Below are positions 1-8,908 of a DNA stretch of 26,383 nucleotides, piece by piece. Below the pieces are notes generated by a model. It saw only the letters and a program-made list of their open reading frames with translations. It was not told the DNA's origin and did no database searches. Both the position numbers and the translations under genes were made by a program. Source of the DNA: Chara braunii (lineage: Eukaryota > Streptophyta > Charophyceae > Charales > Characeae); the NCBI GenBank assembly GCA_003427395.1, contig BFEA01000109.1, positions 1,067,467 through 1,093,849 of the forward strand, in the 5' to 3' direction. Numbering within the stretch: position 1 is the first letter of the stretch; the number at the start of each line of letters is the position of its first letter.

Positions 1-30
<30 letters not shown>
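1..30. repeat. (AG)n microsatellite
   Basis: Pure AG dinucleotides run from the window edge to position 30, so the array is probably longer than seen here. Confidence 0.95.
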
Positions 31-31
<1 letters not shown>

Positions 32-440
32 CTGGATGGCAAAATTGAAATATGGCTCAAATTGCGGCCGCGATCTATTTCGCAGTTGGAATGATTTTTA
101 ACATTTTATTTAGTGTTTTTCCTAGAAAGATCACAACAAAATCTACGGGTACTCCAATTCTCTGGTTTTTTCACGCATACTTCTGAGAGTGAAAACTCAC
201 TGAATTTGGAGTACTTTTCAAGTTGGCCCACACATGGCCGAGTGGCAAAAATGGAAAACGTGCCGAATCGGCGCGATGATGATTTCTCAGTTTAAATGAT
301 TGTTTTAAAATGTTCTAATATTTTTCCTAGAAAGAACATGACCTCATCTATGGATTATCAAATTTCAGATTTTTTTGCAGGTTCCTCCGAGCACAGAAAA
401 TCGCCAAAGGTGCCTCTTGCAAAACGCCCGTTTCGTTGCG
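31..440. repeat. ~205-bp tandem duplication (satellite-like)
   Basis: Two diverged copies lie head to tail. Copy 1 starts near 31 and copy 2 near 236. The shared anchor CCTAGAAAGA occurs at 121 and 326, a 205-bp offset. Other matching blocks are the TGGCAAAA..TGGAAA stretch (34 and 241) and the TTTC[GT]CAGTT stretch (near 79 and 282). The second copy fades after about 360-440. No coding potential is convincing here. It may be the end of a longer satellite outside the window. Confidence 0.65.
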
Positions 441-975
441 TCTGACCTCCCTGTTTTGAGAAGACGAGCCTCAACGCCTGGGCCTGAGGGCCCTTTCGCA
501 GTTCACATGCCGTCACTTTGTTTTGGGGTCCGCTTCCACCCGTGGACCCGTCCAACGCCCCCCACTTCTTTTGGGGGTTCACTTCCACCCGAGGACCGGT
601 CCTTCCTTTTTCCAAAAGTCCCGATTCTACCAGAGTTAGCTGTAGTAGGTAGTCCGCAATTTTGGCAAGCACCGGATCCCCAATTCCCCCCCCCCCCTAA
701 GAACCCACTTTGCGTCGTGGTCGCTCGCTGCCAAAAATGCGACACCTTGACACAGACGCCGAACCCCAGTAGATTGCAGCCTTAGGGCTGCGAACAAAAG
801 CACAACTAGTTGCAACAATCATCACAGACAAACCAATCGACGAAAAACAACAAAGGCAAGAAAGATTTCGCCAAACCAACGAAGATGGAAAATGTTTCGC
901 CAAATAGGTGAAAGCAAAAAGTACCAACGGTCACATTAGTCACAATCAACAACAGTATAGCAGTATACTATGAAC

Positions 976-977
<2 letters not shown>
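441..977. other. No recognisable gene; C/T-rich spacer
   Basis: Overlapping open frames exist on both strands but none shows a recognisable domain. Short internal similarity occurs between the GGGGTCCGCTTCCACCCG block near 526 and the GGGGGTTCACTTCCACCCG block near 575, about 50 bp apart. A C homopolymer lies near 685-697. Confidence 0.5.

Positions 978-1049
<72 letters not shown>
978..1049. repeat. (CT)n microsatellite
   Basis: About 36 uninterrupted CT dinucleotides. Several other AG/CT tracts occur in the window (1-30, 9270-9398, 12597-12639, 14431-14487). Confidence 0.97.
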
Positions 1050-1051
<2 letters not shown>

Positions 1052-1924
1052 CCCTAAAGTGGGCTACAACAGCTAAGCACCCGTAGTCTACGCAGTCCAC
1101 GTGTGCTCCCGCTGGAAGTCATTGTCGAAATCCCCATGTGCTCCCACTGTATCTGGTCGACGGTCAGGCTGTTGCATCAGCGACAATATTGCCCTGCTGA
1201 TGATCGCACGCCTGACAAACGGAAGAAGAGGTCGCCATTGTGTTGAATGCCCTATAAGCGCACTCGTTCTCCACCCGAAGAAGGACATAGCTCGTGCCAC
1301 AGGCCGGTCCCGACAAGTGTCAGGAACGGGAGTACCCCGCGACGAATCCGTATTGATGACCAGGGAGAAAAATTCCCCCGATCGGTTACAAAAGGTATGA
1401 TATCGTGGCTAAATTTTGCCACGCAATCGTCCTCACATCCGCCACACTGCCCTCCTTGACTGTCGCGGATTGCTGACCAAACAGGTCATTTGGAACCAGC
1501 GATGGCCAGGGACCGATCAAAGTCCTCGTAGCATGCTCCCACTAATGTCCCTGCGCCCTTCCAGGCAACGCCATAGCCTCGCCGATGTTAGGTTTTAGCA
1601 AGGGGAGTTGATTGGTGATGGCAACCCTAACGCGAGTGCCCAACATTTGGATGCGGCCATAGGGGTACGTTAGCGCTGCGTTATTGCAGCACTAGCGCAT
1701 TACCTATCGAAAGCCCAACCAATTAATGTCCTCTGCTCATCCAAAGTTACCTTCAACCTCGGCCAACCCCCCCTGCCACCCGCGTGGCTGGGGTCTGTGC
1801 CCGCAGGCCCCCAACTGCAGGCGAAGACCCCGCCACCTCCTCGCGATTCAGAGCAGAGCACCTCCCCACCACTCTTTGGTACAAAAACACCAGCTCCCAC
1901 CACGATGCTGTTTTTGCTAACCAA
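1050..1924. other. No recognisable gene
   Basis: This moderately GC-rich sequence has overlapping open frames of 60-100 codons on both strands, with no identifiable domain. No splice-bounded exon stood out. Confidence 0.4.
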
Positions 1925-2220
1925 GGGATTATCCTACCTCCCCTGTGGCAGGGGCCGAAGGCCCCACAAACCCACCCACTTCCTGGCGATTTAGGGTAAG
2001 CTTATCCCACAATCTGCACCTACTCCCTAACGGATGCCTCCTCGTCCACCATGACAAGGCCCCTGCGGAGCAATTCTCACTGCGCTATCTCAAGGATTAC
2101 AGATGATCATGCAACATAAAGCCTAACCCCGATTCATCATCCCAGCAATAACATCCTTCCTCCTGCATGGCAGGGGTCGAAGACCCCACAAACCCACTAC
2201 CGACTTTTGGCTGAGGGTCA
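1925..2220. repeat. Diverged direct duplication, ~220 bp apart
   Basis: A block containing GGCAGGGGCCGAAGGCCCCA then CAAACCCAC (about 1935-1995) recurs as GGCAGGGGTCGAAGACCCCA then CAAACCCAC (about 2155-2215). Both are preceded by a CAT/TAT-CCT-CCTCC stretch and followed by GGGT. Each block carries a small palindrome (GGCCGAAGGCC, GGTCGAAGACC) whose arm bases changed together, so the inverted symmetry is kept. Confidence 0.5.
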
Positions 2221-2285
2221 CACCCGAATTTCTCACGAAACAGAACATAAAAAAGAAAACAACAGAATCAGACTAAGGCATCTTA
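2200..2285 (-). repeat. Dispersed repeat copy with GTGACCCTCAG core
   Basis: On the plus strand this begins TTTTGGCTGAGGGTCAC and continues through an A-rich tail into AATCAGACTAAG. An almost collinear copy lies at 24149-24230. On the minus strand the core reads GTGACCCTCAGCCAAAAG, which matches the GTGACCCTGAGGCAAA and GTGACCCTGAGGGAAA cores of the tandem units at 22065-22700. The four copies therefore look like one family. Confidence 0.6.
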
Positions 2286-2394
2286 TGAATGACTACTGAC
2301 ATTTTTTTTGAATGCTCAGAACCCCTAGACTCCCAAACAAAACTTTCTAAGACTATCCAACATTGTCTTATTCCTTGTCGAGCTCTCCCAGATC

Positions 2395-3160
2395 TCACAC
2401 TCCCACCTGGCTAGGTTACAGAGCAACATGACACGCCCCAACTCCGGTCAGCGTCGTCCCAACAGCAACCCTTGCTGGTCCCTTGGACTCCCCACCCCAA
2501 AGCATCCCCACACCTCTCTACCAGGCCTCACGCTCCTGCAGTCAGCAGGTTACAGGGCGACACCCTAGCACCGACCAGCGTCGTTCTGGCATCGAACAAC
2601 CGCAGATCCATGAATGTACTAGTATCAAACAGTCTAAAGCGAGTTGTTAGAAGTCCCCAAAATCCTAAAGCATTCTCAGAACCACCTGTAAACAAACCTT
2701 TTTTTGAAGATATCCTAGAGATACCGGGGCTTTTACTCGGCTTCGACTTTTTTTTTTTAACAAGGACACTGAAACTTTGTGTCCCCCAATGCTCAGATCA
2801 AAGAAGCATTCAGAAAAAAAACACCTGCCTTAAGGCCTTTCAACCGTGACAGTCCAACCCTTACCTGCCTCACCCCTATATCCAGATGCCCAATCTCTAC
2901 CAAGCCTCGTACCTGCAACTGCGAGGTTATAGAGTGGCACGACCCTCCCCAGAATAACCCCCACCTGCTAGGCCACAAGGCAAAGCGACCCGCCCTGGCT
3001 CCGGCTAGAGTCGATTTGGCACCAGCTCACCAAAAGACACTAGAGTGCCTTCCACCCTCGACAACTCCCCAGATCTCTCTACCAGGTCTCATGTCCTCGT
3101 ACAACTCGAGTTACAGGGCAACACGACCAAGCCCCAATACCGACAAGCGTTGTTTTGGGC
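2395..3160. repeat. Irregularly spaced diverged repeats
   Basis: Four segments share the pattern CTCT-CCA-GGYCTCA, then GGTTACAGRGCRACAYGAC, then an AGCGTCGTTYTGG-like end. Their GTTACAG-like anchors lie near 2414, 2548, 2924 and 3109. Spacing is uneven, so this is a decayed tandem or interspersed array. Open frames through it (for example 2779-3195) show no recognisable domain. Confidence 0.45.
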
Positions 3161-4199
3161 TCATCTTTTCGCAAACCACCGAGACTCAGGACTAAGGCAA
3201 ATAACATTCAAGCCACCAATCAGCACCATAGCTATAGATCTCATTATTCGTCTCCTTCATGCACTCGTTGCGGATATCCCCCCAACAAACCCCTTGAACC
3301 CTACTCCAGCAAGTCTCACCACGATGAAACCACCATCTTCATCGTTGTTGTACCCTATTACAACCCTGCAAGCTAGCCCCTTCGCCGCAGAGCGCATCAT
3401 CTCCCCCCGTCACAACCACCACAACCCCCTGCCTCCAGCACCAAACTGCGGAAGAATTTTTCAATTAAGAAAAATTAGTAAAATCAAGCACAAAAAATCC
3501 CGAAAAATCACATGAACATTCCAATGCCCATTATCCCACAGGGAGAGGGGAAGAGAGGGAAAAAAACAACCCTCTCTCCCCATGGAAACTCCAGCGCCTA
3601 TTGAGGTCTCAGATACATGTAAAGGGGTCACAGGAGCCAAAGAGATTCCTCCTCTCCCCCAAAAAACAACCCCCTGTTTGTTTACTGCCTCCGCGGGAAG
3701 GCGCCCCCTCGCCTCCCCGCCCCAGTTCAAAACAGCCCCCAGAATAACCCCTCCTGCTTCCTCAGTCGCATACAATACCAACTAAAGTATGCCCCCACAT
3801 AGCAGAAATTCCCCCTTCCTTCCTACCCCACCCCCTCCAAGCGGAACAACCCTCTCAACTCTCAACCTGCTGACCTCAACACCCCTTGTCCTCTCTCCCC
3901 ATCCGCCATAGCTGATCCGAACCGAAAATCAGGGTGGCCCAAACAAGGACAAACCCTTAATACCGCCCCTACCCTCTCAAAGATCACACCACCCACCTTG
4001 CACCCACCTTGTGTAACCTTCTCAGGGAGGGACTCCAACCCTAAAGGAGATATTCATTCCAACACCTTTGACCCCGATCTCACTCCCTTGCTAAAAACAA
4101 CAAACTAAGACTAATTACTTGAGTAAAAACTGTTTGAAAAATCCCACGTCACGTTTAAAATTTTTACGAGTCATGCAAACGAAGTTTGAATCATGAAAG
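3161..4199. other. No recognisable gene; C-rich spacer
   Basis: C/A-rich plus-strand sequence. The open frame at 3045-3515 is low in complexity (Pro, Thr, Ser) and looks like a composition artefact. No RNA or mobile-element signature was recognised. Confidence 0.45.
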
Positions 4200-4560
4200 C
4201 ATCGAATTCAGGAAATCCATCGATATGAAGATAAGATTGAAGATAAGATTGGATAAGATTTAAAAATCCCAATAGGGAAACAAAACAGGGAAATGATTCA
4301 GATGTCCGAACGGACTTACGACTATGATTTCCAAAACCCCAAGGTTCAAGAAATTGCTCAGACTATAAATCGGGAAATATTAAGCAAAAAAACAAATCGA
4401 CAATCAATTGTGTATGAGAGAAACCATAACGATTCTAAAACCAGATCACGAAATCAACAAGAAAAATTACGAACTACCGATTGAGATCAACTAAGAAATT
4501 TGTGTGAAGTCGCCTTAAAACACTTGAACTCTCAGTTCGTGCAATCCATCATGTAGCGCT
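4200..4560 (+). pseudogene. Decayed AT-rich reading frame, unknown
   Basis: This AT-rich island sits between C-rich flanks. It opens with short direct repeats of GAAGATAAGATT near 4226-4260. One frame starts after a TAA near 4256, with a first ATG at 4293. It runs 63 codons to a TGA at 4482-4484, then stays open in the same frame to a TAG near 4553, giving about 100 codons with one internal stop. The peptide is rich in Asn, Gln, Lys, Arg and Glu, looks hydrophilic and helical, and contains QEIAQTINREILSKK. I recognise no family. The base composition differs from its neighbours, so an insertion (retroelement or organelle-derived) is possible but not shown. Confidence 0.3.
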
Positions 4561-5270
4561 CCACTCTCGCAGTCCCTTGATCCAGCTGCCCCACCGCTGT
4601 AGAGTCCAAACGCATCCCCTGCCTCTTCCTGCGGGAGGAACACGTTCGCCTCCCCATAGCCTCCCCATAGCCCCTTGGCAAGCTGCACTGACCAGAAGAG
4701 ATTTGATAGGACACAATCACCTCCTTATCACTGCCCATATGCGATTGCATTGTGAGAAACCACATCAAGCCTGTTGACGCCAGCTCACAGGAAGCCCAGT
4801 CCCTGCCCAATGATCCGGAGGCCACTAAATCAAGAAGAAGGAGAGACGGAGTAAAAAGGGCAAATATAGGAAATCCCCCACCATCGAGCCCCCGCTCGCC
4901 CCACCCCCTTCTCCTCGGCACAATCCCCATTCCACTCCACTGCAACCGATGACCTGCCATCGCCTGTCCCCCTCCTATGTTGCCTCCACGAAATCTCCAA
5001 TGCACGTCATCGCACGTCATCGCACGTCATCGCCGTGTTACGGTCATCTGCTACTTCGCGCTGCTTTGTTCACGCTTCGCTCCGCGCTCACCTCGCCACG
5101 TTGTGCTGCGTCGTGCTCCCGCGATTCCAGTACCGGACAGGGCGCAGCGCTCCTGGTCGCGCTGCGCCCCAACTACGTAAAAAAAAAAGAAAAAAAAAAA
5201 GGCTAGTTTTCAAAACTTTTCATTATGTTTGGGCATCATGATTGTATACTTTAGGGCCTCGCCAGACCCA
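4561..5270. other. No recognisable gene; includes a 10-bp minisatellite
   Basis: Three perfect copies of CACGTCATCG lie at 5003-5032. Overlapping frames at 4532-5241 are arginine- and serine-rich shadows without a known domain. An A-rich run lies near 5179-5201. Confidence 0.5.
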
Positions 5271-5620
5271 TGTGACACCCACGGCCTAGGCCGCGAGCAA
5301 TTCAACTGCCACGACCGAAAAAGTCGGCCACAGCCACGGGCGCCAAGCCTAGTTTGCGGCCCGATATTTTGGATTTTTTTGAGGGGGTCAAAAAATAAGG
5401 AAAAAAAAAAAAAAAAAACCTACAACCCCGTTTTTTATTTTATTTTTAATTTGACTTCATTTAGGATTTAAAAAAAATAAAAAACGAAAATCGGTTAAAA
5501 AGAAAAAAGTAAAAATGAATAAAAGTGAAGCAGGAATATTTTTTTTCAGTTTTTTTGTGACTGATATGGAGTCAGAGTCCTCCTAAAAATTTTGCCAAGG
5601 TAATTGCTTTTTTGTTCTTT
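5271..5620. repeat. GC-rich cluster followed by A/T-rich tail
   Basis: A GC-rich stretch containing GGCCTAGGCC ends in GCCAAGCCTAGTTTG and then passes into A-rich and T-rich DNA. The GC cluster, GCCTAG, then AT-rich order resembles the units at 22065-22700 and the inverted copy at 23960-24230. It may be a remote member of that family, but the similarity is mostly compositional. Confidence 0.3.
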
Positions 5621-5737
5621 TTCTTTTTTTTCTTCTTCTTCTTCTTCTTCTTCTTCTTCTTCTTCTGTGTTGTTTGATTGATTGATTGATTAGGAAAAAA
5701 AAAAATTGAAGCGCGCTTGTGTGTGTGTGTATGTGTG

Positions 5738-5797
<60 letters not shown>

Positions 5798-5828
5798 CCG
5801 GGGGGAGGGGAGGGAGGACCCCTCCCCC

Positions 5829-5911
<83 letters not shown>

Positions 5912-5935
5912 AAAAAAACATCAATCAATCAATAT
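5621..5935. repeat. Compound microsatellite cluster
   Basis: In order: (TTC)n at about 5630-5665; four TTGA tetramers at 5674-5692; an A run near 5695-5705; (GT)n at 5717-5798 with a few interruptions; a short GC-rich spacer; then (AATC)n at 5831-5933 with an A-run interruption. The TTGA tract is the reverse complement of the AATC tract, so the two can pair around the GT array. Confidence 0.95.
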
Positions 5936-6261
5936 TTATTTTTTTTCTATTTTTTGTCACACACCAAAATCCACCCCCCCAAATTTTTACATTCGTTTTT
6001 TTTCTGCACAGGGCGATAGCGGCCGACGTGCGCAGGCAGCGTGCGCGCGCCCCCGCCTGGTCCTGGCGCGGCCGAGGCCCGCAAAATCCGTGGCCGAGGG
6101 GGACACATAGCGCCGGACCACTCATGAAATGTGCAAAATGAGAGCGTGTTTCCCCTTAGAGCACAGAAAGGCCACACCATATTTGTGTCTTTTCCACATT
6201 TGGTGATTGGTGCGGTGAGGTCCTTTCACCATCAGTACGACAGAAAGGATTCATGGATTTC
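5936..6261. other. No recognisable gene
   Basis: A T-rich start is followed by a GC-rich stretch (about 6008-6115), then ordinary sequence up to the decayed LINE frame. No domain was recognised. Confidence 0.4.
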
Positions 6262-6758
6262 TTAAGCTACTGATTCATTATTCTCCTCGTCCTCAGCATC
6301 GAATTCTAAGATTTGTAATTGTTGAATGCGTTGATATAGACGTGATTCATTGGAATGACGTTCAACTATTAGTAGCTTCAAATATTCATTGCATTTACGA
6401 CCTAGAAAGACTAGACCGTTGTTGAACCACTTAATGTCATCCTGGATAATGTCCTTCTTTTATCTCCAGAAAGTTCAAACATCCTTTAAGTAAGATTTAA
6501 ATAAATTCATTTTGAGATGACATGTATTTAACTTATAAAACCATTTCCCTTGGTCCGGTTTCCTCCGGAAGGAGAGGATGACCACACACATGGCATGATC
6601 CAGACCCAAAAGAGGGCTTCTATAACAAATTCCAGCTACATAAAGAGCGTCTTCCAATTCCTCTGAGAGGAGGATTAAATCTATACGTGACTTAGTGACC
6701 AATTTAGTTTTGAGTTTTTTTTTAAGCACGTGTAAGAACGCAGAGACGGGTTCAACTT
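6262..6758 (-). pseudogene. Non-LTR (LINE) retrotransposon ORF2 fragment
   Basis: The frame read on the minus strand from about 6750 contains SRIDLILLSEEL, then GLDHAMCVVIL, then GKWFYKLNTCHLK. This order is typical of the C-terminal end of the APE-type endonuclease of L1-like LINE ORF2: the SRID strand, the catalytic-site DH, and the following linker that leads to the reverse transcriptase. The same frame continues after a TGA (6475-6477) and a TAA (6460-6462) to a TAA at 6262-6264, through a helical linker containing GLVFLGRKCNEYLKLL. The endonuclease N-terminus and the whole reverse transcriptase are missing. It is therefore a truncated, dead copy. Its 5' breakpoint lies near 6740-6760, next to another dispersed repeat. 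Confidence 0.75.
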
Positions 6759-6764
6759 ACAGAA

Positions 6765-7080
6765 TGAATCAAAGCAGATGAGTAGATCCAAAAGCAAAGC
6801 AGCTTTAGATCTATTGCAGACAACTAAACACTTGAGTTGAGACAAACCAAACCTTTATAGCAAGCAGAATGGAGCAAAGCAGGAGTGTTTAAACCCCTTT
6901 CTTAACTGTGTTCACTTTAGCTTTTTGGGTACTCATTTCATTTGTCCTTGCAACTCCCCTTTTACTGTGCCTCTCATGTAGAAGACCCGCCACAGTGGTT
7001 GTGGTTGAGGGCGAGATGCCCACATCCCTGTGCGCCATAACAGCCCACTTGCACATTATGAAAGAAGGCAGCGTAAAGGC
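6765..7080. repeat. Dispersed repeat R1, copy 1
   Basis: This segment aligns along its length with 12768-13020 in the same orientation. Shared blocks include GAATCAAAGCAG, TATTGCAGACAAC, TTTTACTGTGCCTCT, GATGCCCACATCCC versus GCTGCCCACATCCC, and GGCCCACTTGCACGTTAT versus AGCCCACTTGCACATTAT. Frames in either direction are not clearly conserved. It lies next to the LINE fragment but is not obviously part of it. Confidence 0.7.
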
Positions 7081-7313
7081 GGAGGTATATTCCAGTTCAT
7101 TTTTCTTCAGATCCTCAGCTTACATTTTGTCTGTTCTCTTAATGATGCTCATCCGTAAGCATTTACTAGTAGTACAGAAGAGGCAGGAAGGAAATCGGAT
7201 GTGAGAGTTGTCACAGGGTTCTAAATACGCACCACTGGAGGAGACTATTCTAGAACGGCACACGAGGCTAGCCAGTGTTAGGGTGCATAAGATTGAGCAG
7301 CATTTATTGCCTA

Positions 7314-7481
7314 TTATGGTAAGTGGCCACCTCTACAGACCGGACAGGACCGGTTCGGCTGTTTACTGTGGAAGCACCGCCTCGAATTGTCGCAGTCGCA
7401 GTTGCTGCATCGGATGGCATGGCGTGGACAGATGTCACAGGCCAGTTGAGGCCTTATTTTCACTATTCCCAACAAGTGCAA
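7314..7481 (-). pseudogene. RING-like zinc-finger fragment (unit D)
   Basis: Read on the minus strand from 7481 there is a frame of about 55 codons with no ATG, ending at a TAA (7314-7316). It encodes LACDICPRHAIRCSNCDC, then a Cys-His spacer, then SCPVCRGGHL. This matches the C-terminal half of a C3HC4 RING (C-x2-C ... C-P-x-C-R). The first two ligand pairs are absent, so it is a fragment. Its DNA from 7391 to 7443 is similar to 8347-8405, which places it in the same local repeat series as units A-C. RING domains normally recruit E2 enzymes for ubiquitin transfer, but no function can be assumed for this remnant. Confidence 0.55.
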
Positions 7482-8056
7482 TCAGACTCGCTTTCTTCTT
7501 TGCTTCACAAACATGCAAACGGATGGCGATTCACACTCCTACAGCGGCTATGGCCGCCCTACTAACACTAACTATGGCTACGTAGTCTCAATTCAGCCCA
7601 CTTCGACTTCGGGCAACATGCAGACCACCTCGCACAAGGCGCTGTAACAGCGCTTCCCCATGGCTTACGCAGCGAATGAATGCGAGGTGGTCTGCATGTT
7701 GCCCGAAGTCGAAGTGGGCTGAAGCGAGACTACGTAGCCATAGTTAGTGTTAGTAGGGGCGGCCATAGCCGCTGTAGGAGGTAGTTAGGCAATAGTGTGT
7801 GTGTGGGTCAGAGAGGAATGTGCATGGGGTATTCAGGGTGATCCAGAGTTAAGTGAGTGTGAACGGTGGTCTTGGGAACAGCATCGAGGGTTGGAAGTGC
7901 AGGCGGTTATGCGCCACAGCCTGTGGAAGCAAGTTTGCATCTGAACTGAGTTCTCGATTGCCATATCTCTGAGTTTTGAGTGGGCGCTGTGTGCCAGTGT
8001 GAATCGCCATCTGTTTGCATGTTTGTGAAGCAAAGAAGAAAGCGAGTCTGATTGCG
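7476..8056. mobile_element. Nested foldback element with ~160-bp inverted arms
   Basis: The inner arms 7536-7634 and 7681-7780 are inverted copies with only a two-base difference and a one-base indel, around a 46-base loop (7635-7680). The outer arms 7476-7536 and 7996-8056 are also inverted copies, about 61 bp and nearly identical. The left inner and outer arms are contiguous. The right ones are separated by 215 bp (7781-7995). The loop contains the small perfect hairpin GCGCTG-TAA-CAGCGC. No transposase frame is visible. The arrangement suggests a foldback/MITE-like element, or an inverted duplication followed by an insertion on one side or a deletion on the other. Confidence 0.75.
7593..7661 (-). 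CDS. Conserved 22-codon mini-ORF, unknown
   Basis: The ATG lies in the foldback loop and the frame runs through the left inner arm to a TGA at 7593-7595. The peptide is MGKRCYSALCEVVCMLPEVE then VG. A diverged 25-codon relative lies at 19154-19231, with 15 of the first 22 residues identical and all three Cys retained. The same DNA without the start is repeated in the right arm (7681-7724, plus strand). It may be a piece of a longer repeat-encoded protein; there is no evidence that it is translated. Confidence 0.25.
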   Translation of the reverse strand: MGKRCYSALCEVVCMLPEVEVG

Positions 8057-8256
8057 CAAGAAAGAAATTACACTCAAACAGAGCAATTTTGTCCATTGGA
8101 CCCTTTGTGTTTTGTAACAACTAGGAATAACAAAACACCAAATTTGATAACTGAAAAAAGGAAAACCAAAAAAAAAGGGCGAAGCTTAGGGAAATTTGTG
8201 TATATGTTTTCAAAGCTTCAGTCATTTGTGTCATTTTGTGTGCAAAAATAAATGAC

Positions 8257-8346
8257 GGTTTTTCGCGGCTCCTACATGGTGGGAACACAGAGGCACGCTG
8301 ACCGCAATTGTAAAGGCATTGCCGTACCAGCCCCTGTCTACAGATG
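8257..8346 (-). pseudogene. RING-like fragment (unit C')
   Basis: Within the minus-strand frame at 8121-8396, this segment encodes SICRQGLVRQ followed by CLYNCGQRASVFPPCRSR. The C-x3-C-x9-C-x2 spacing is the same as in unit A, but Arg replaces the following His and the frame then leaves the pattern. The DNA at 8267-8346 is a direct repeat of 8406-8474, so this is a duplicated first half of unit C. Confidence 0.5.
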
Positions 8347-8474
8347 CTCACAGTCGCAGCTGCTGCATCGAATGGCACGACATACACATATGTCACAGGC
8401 CATGTGGCTCCTGCATGCTAGGAACACGGAGGCAAACCGATGGCAACTGTAGTTAAAGCCCCTGTCTACAGATG
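8338..8474 (-). pseudogene. RING-like zinc-finger fragment (unit C)
   Basis: The minus-strand frame encodes YSCHRFASVFLACRSHMACD, then ICVCRAIRCSSCDCEHL and a stop at 8338. The ligand order is C-x9-C-x2-H-x2-C-x2-C, then further Cys. The first Cys of the expected C-x3-C pair is lost. The terminal CPxCR-like motif appears only in another frame (SICRQGL), so a deletion or frameshift separates the two halves. Its sequence is closest to units C' and D. Confidence 0.55.
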
Positions 8475-8851
8475 GGACATGACATGTCAGGGTGCCATAC
8501 ATGAGTACAGTATTGACTGTCATCATACCTACAAAAACAAAAGCTTGCATGGGCTATCCCTGCATAATCCTCACGGCACAAGGCATGTGAGCCACATGAT
8601 AGCCAAATCTCAGATGGGCCATCACACAACGGCATCGAGAAGGTTTCCCCAGCATTTATTCCTTCTCTATGGGCAGACGACGGGGTTTGATCAAAAGCAA
8701 GCGCATTCAACTGCTGCAGGATTTGGTCTGCAACAGCTCGCCTCGCCAGCGGCCGTGGTGATGATAACCTTTCAGTACAGTGCTCTGTGGGCGGTTCATA
8801 TGGTAGTCTATTTTCCTCCTCGGGCTGCTGCATCTGTGGTTCCTCTGGCAA
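8453..8851 (-). pseudogene. RING-like zinc-finger ORF (unit B)
   Basis: This 132-codon minus-strand frame begins at an ATG at 8851. The first 85 or so residues are polar, with Glu/Gln/Pro-rich and Arg/Ala-rich parts. The zinc unit follows: PLCDGPSEIWLSCGSHALC, then FCFCRYDD, a Cys-His pair, and MSCPICRQGL at the stop. The spacing C-x9-C-x2-H-x2-C matches units A and C, and the final C-P-I-C-R is the classic RING end. The first Cys of the domain is missing, and Asp replaces a Cys after HALCRE. It may be the least damaged member of the local series, but it has no visible promoter or splice signals. Confidence 0.5.
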
Positions 8852-8908
8852 GGATGAGGAAGATCGTAGTGCAATTGCACCAGTTGTGTGCCCAACATTA
8901 GGTGTGGG

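Noticed and set aside
358-927. Overlapping frames of 60-136 codons on both strands
   Set aside because: Composition-driven open frames with no domain, splice context or conservation visible.
5572-5910. Frames encoding His-Thr, Cys-Val or Asn-Gln-Ser-Ile repeats
   Set aside because: They come from GT and AATC microsatellites and have no coding signal.
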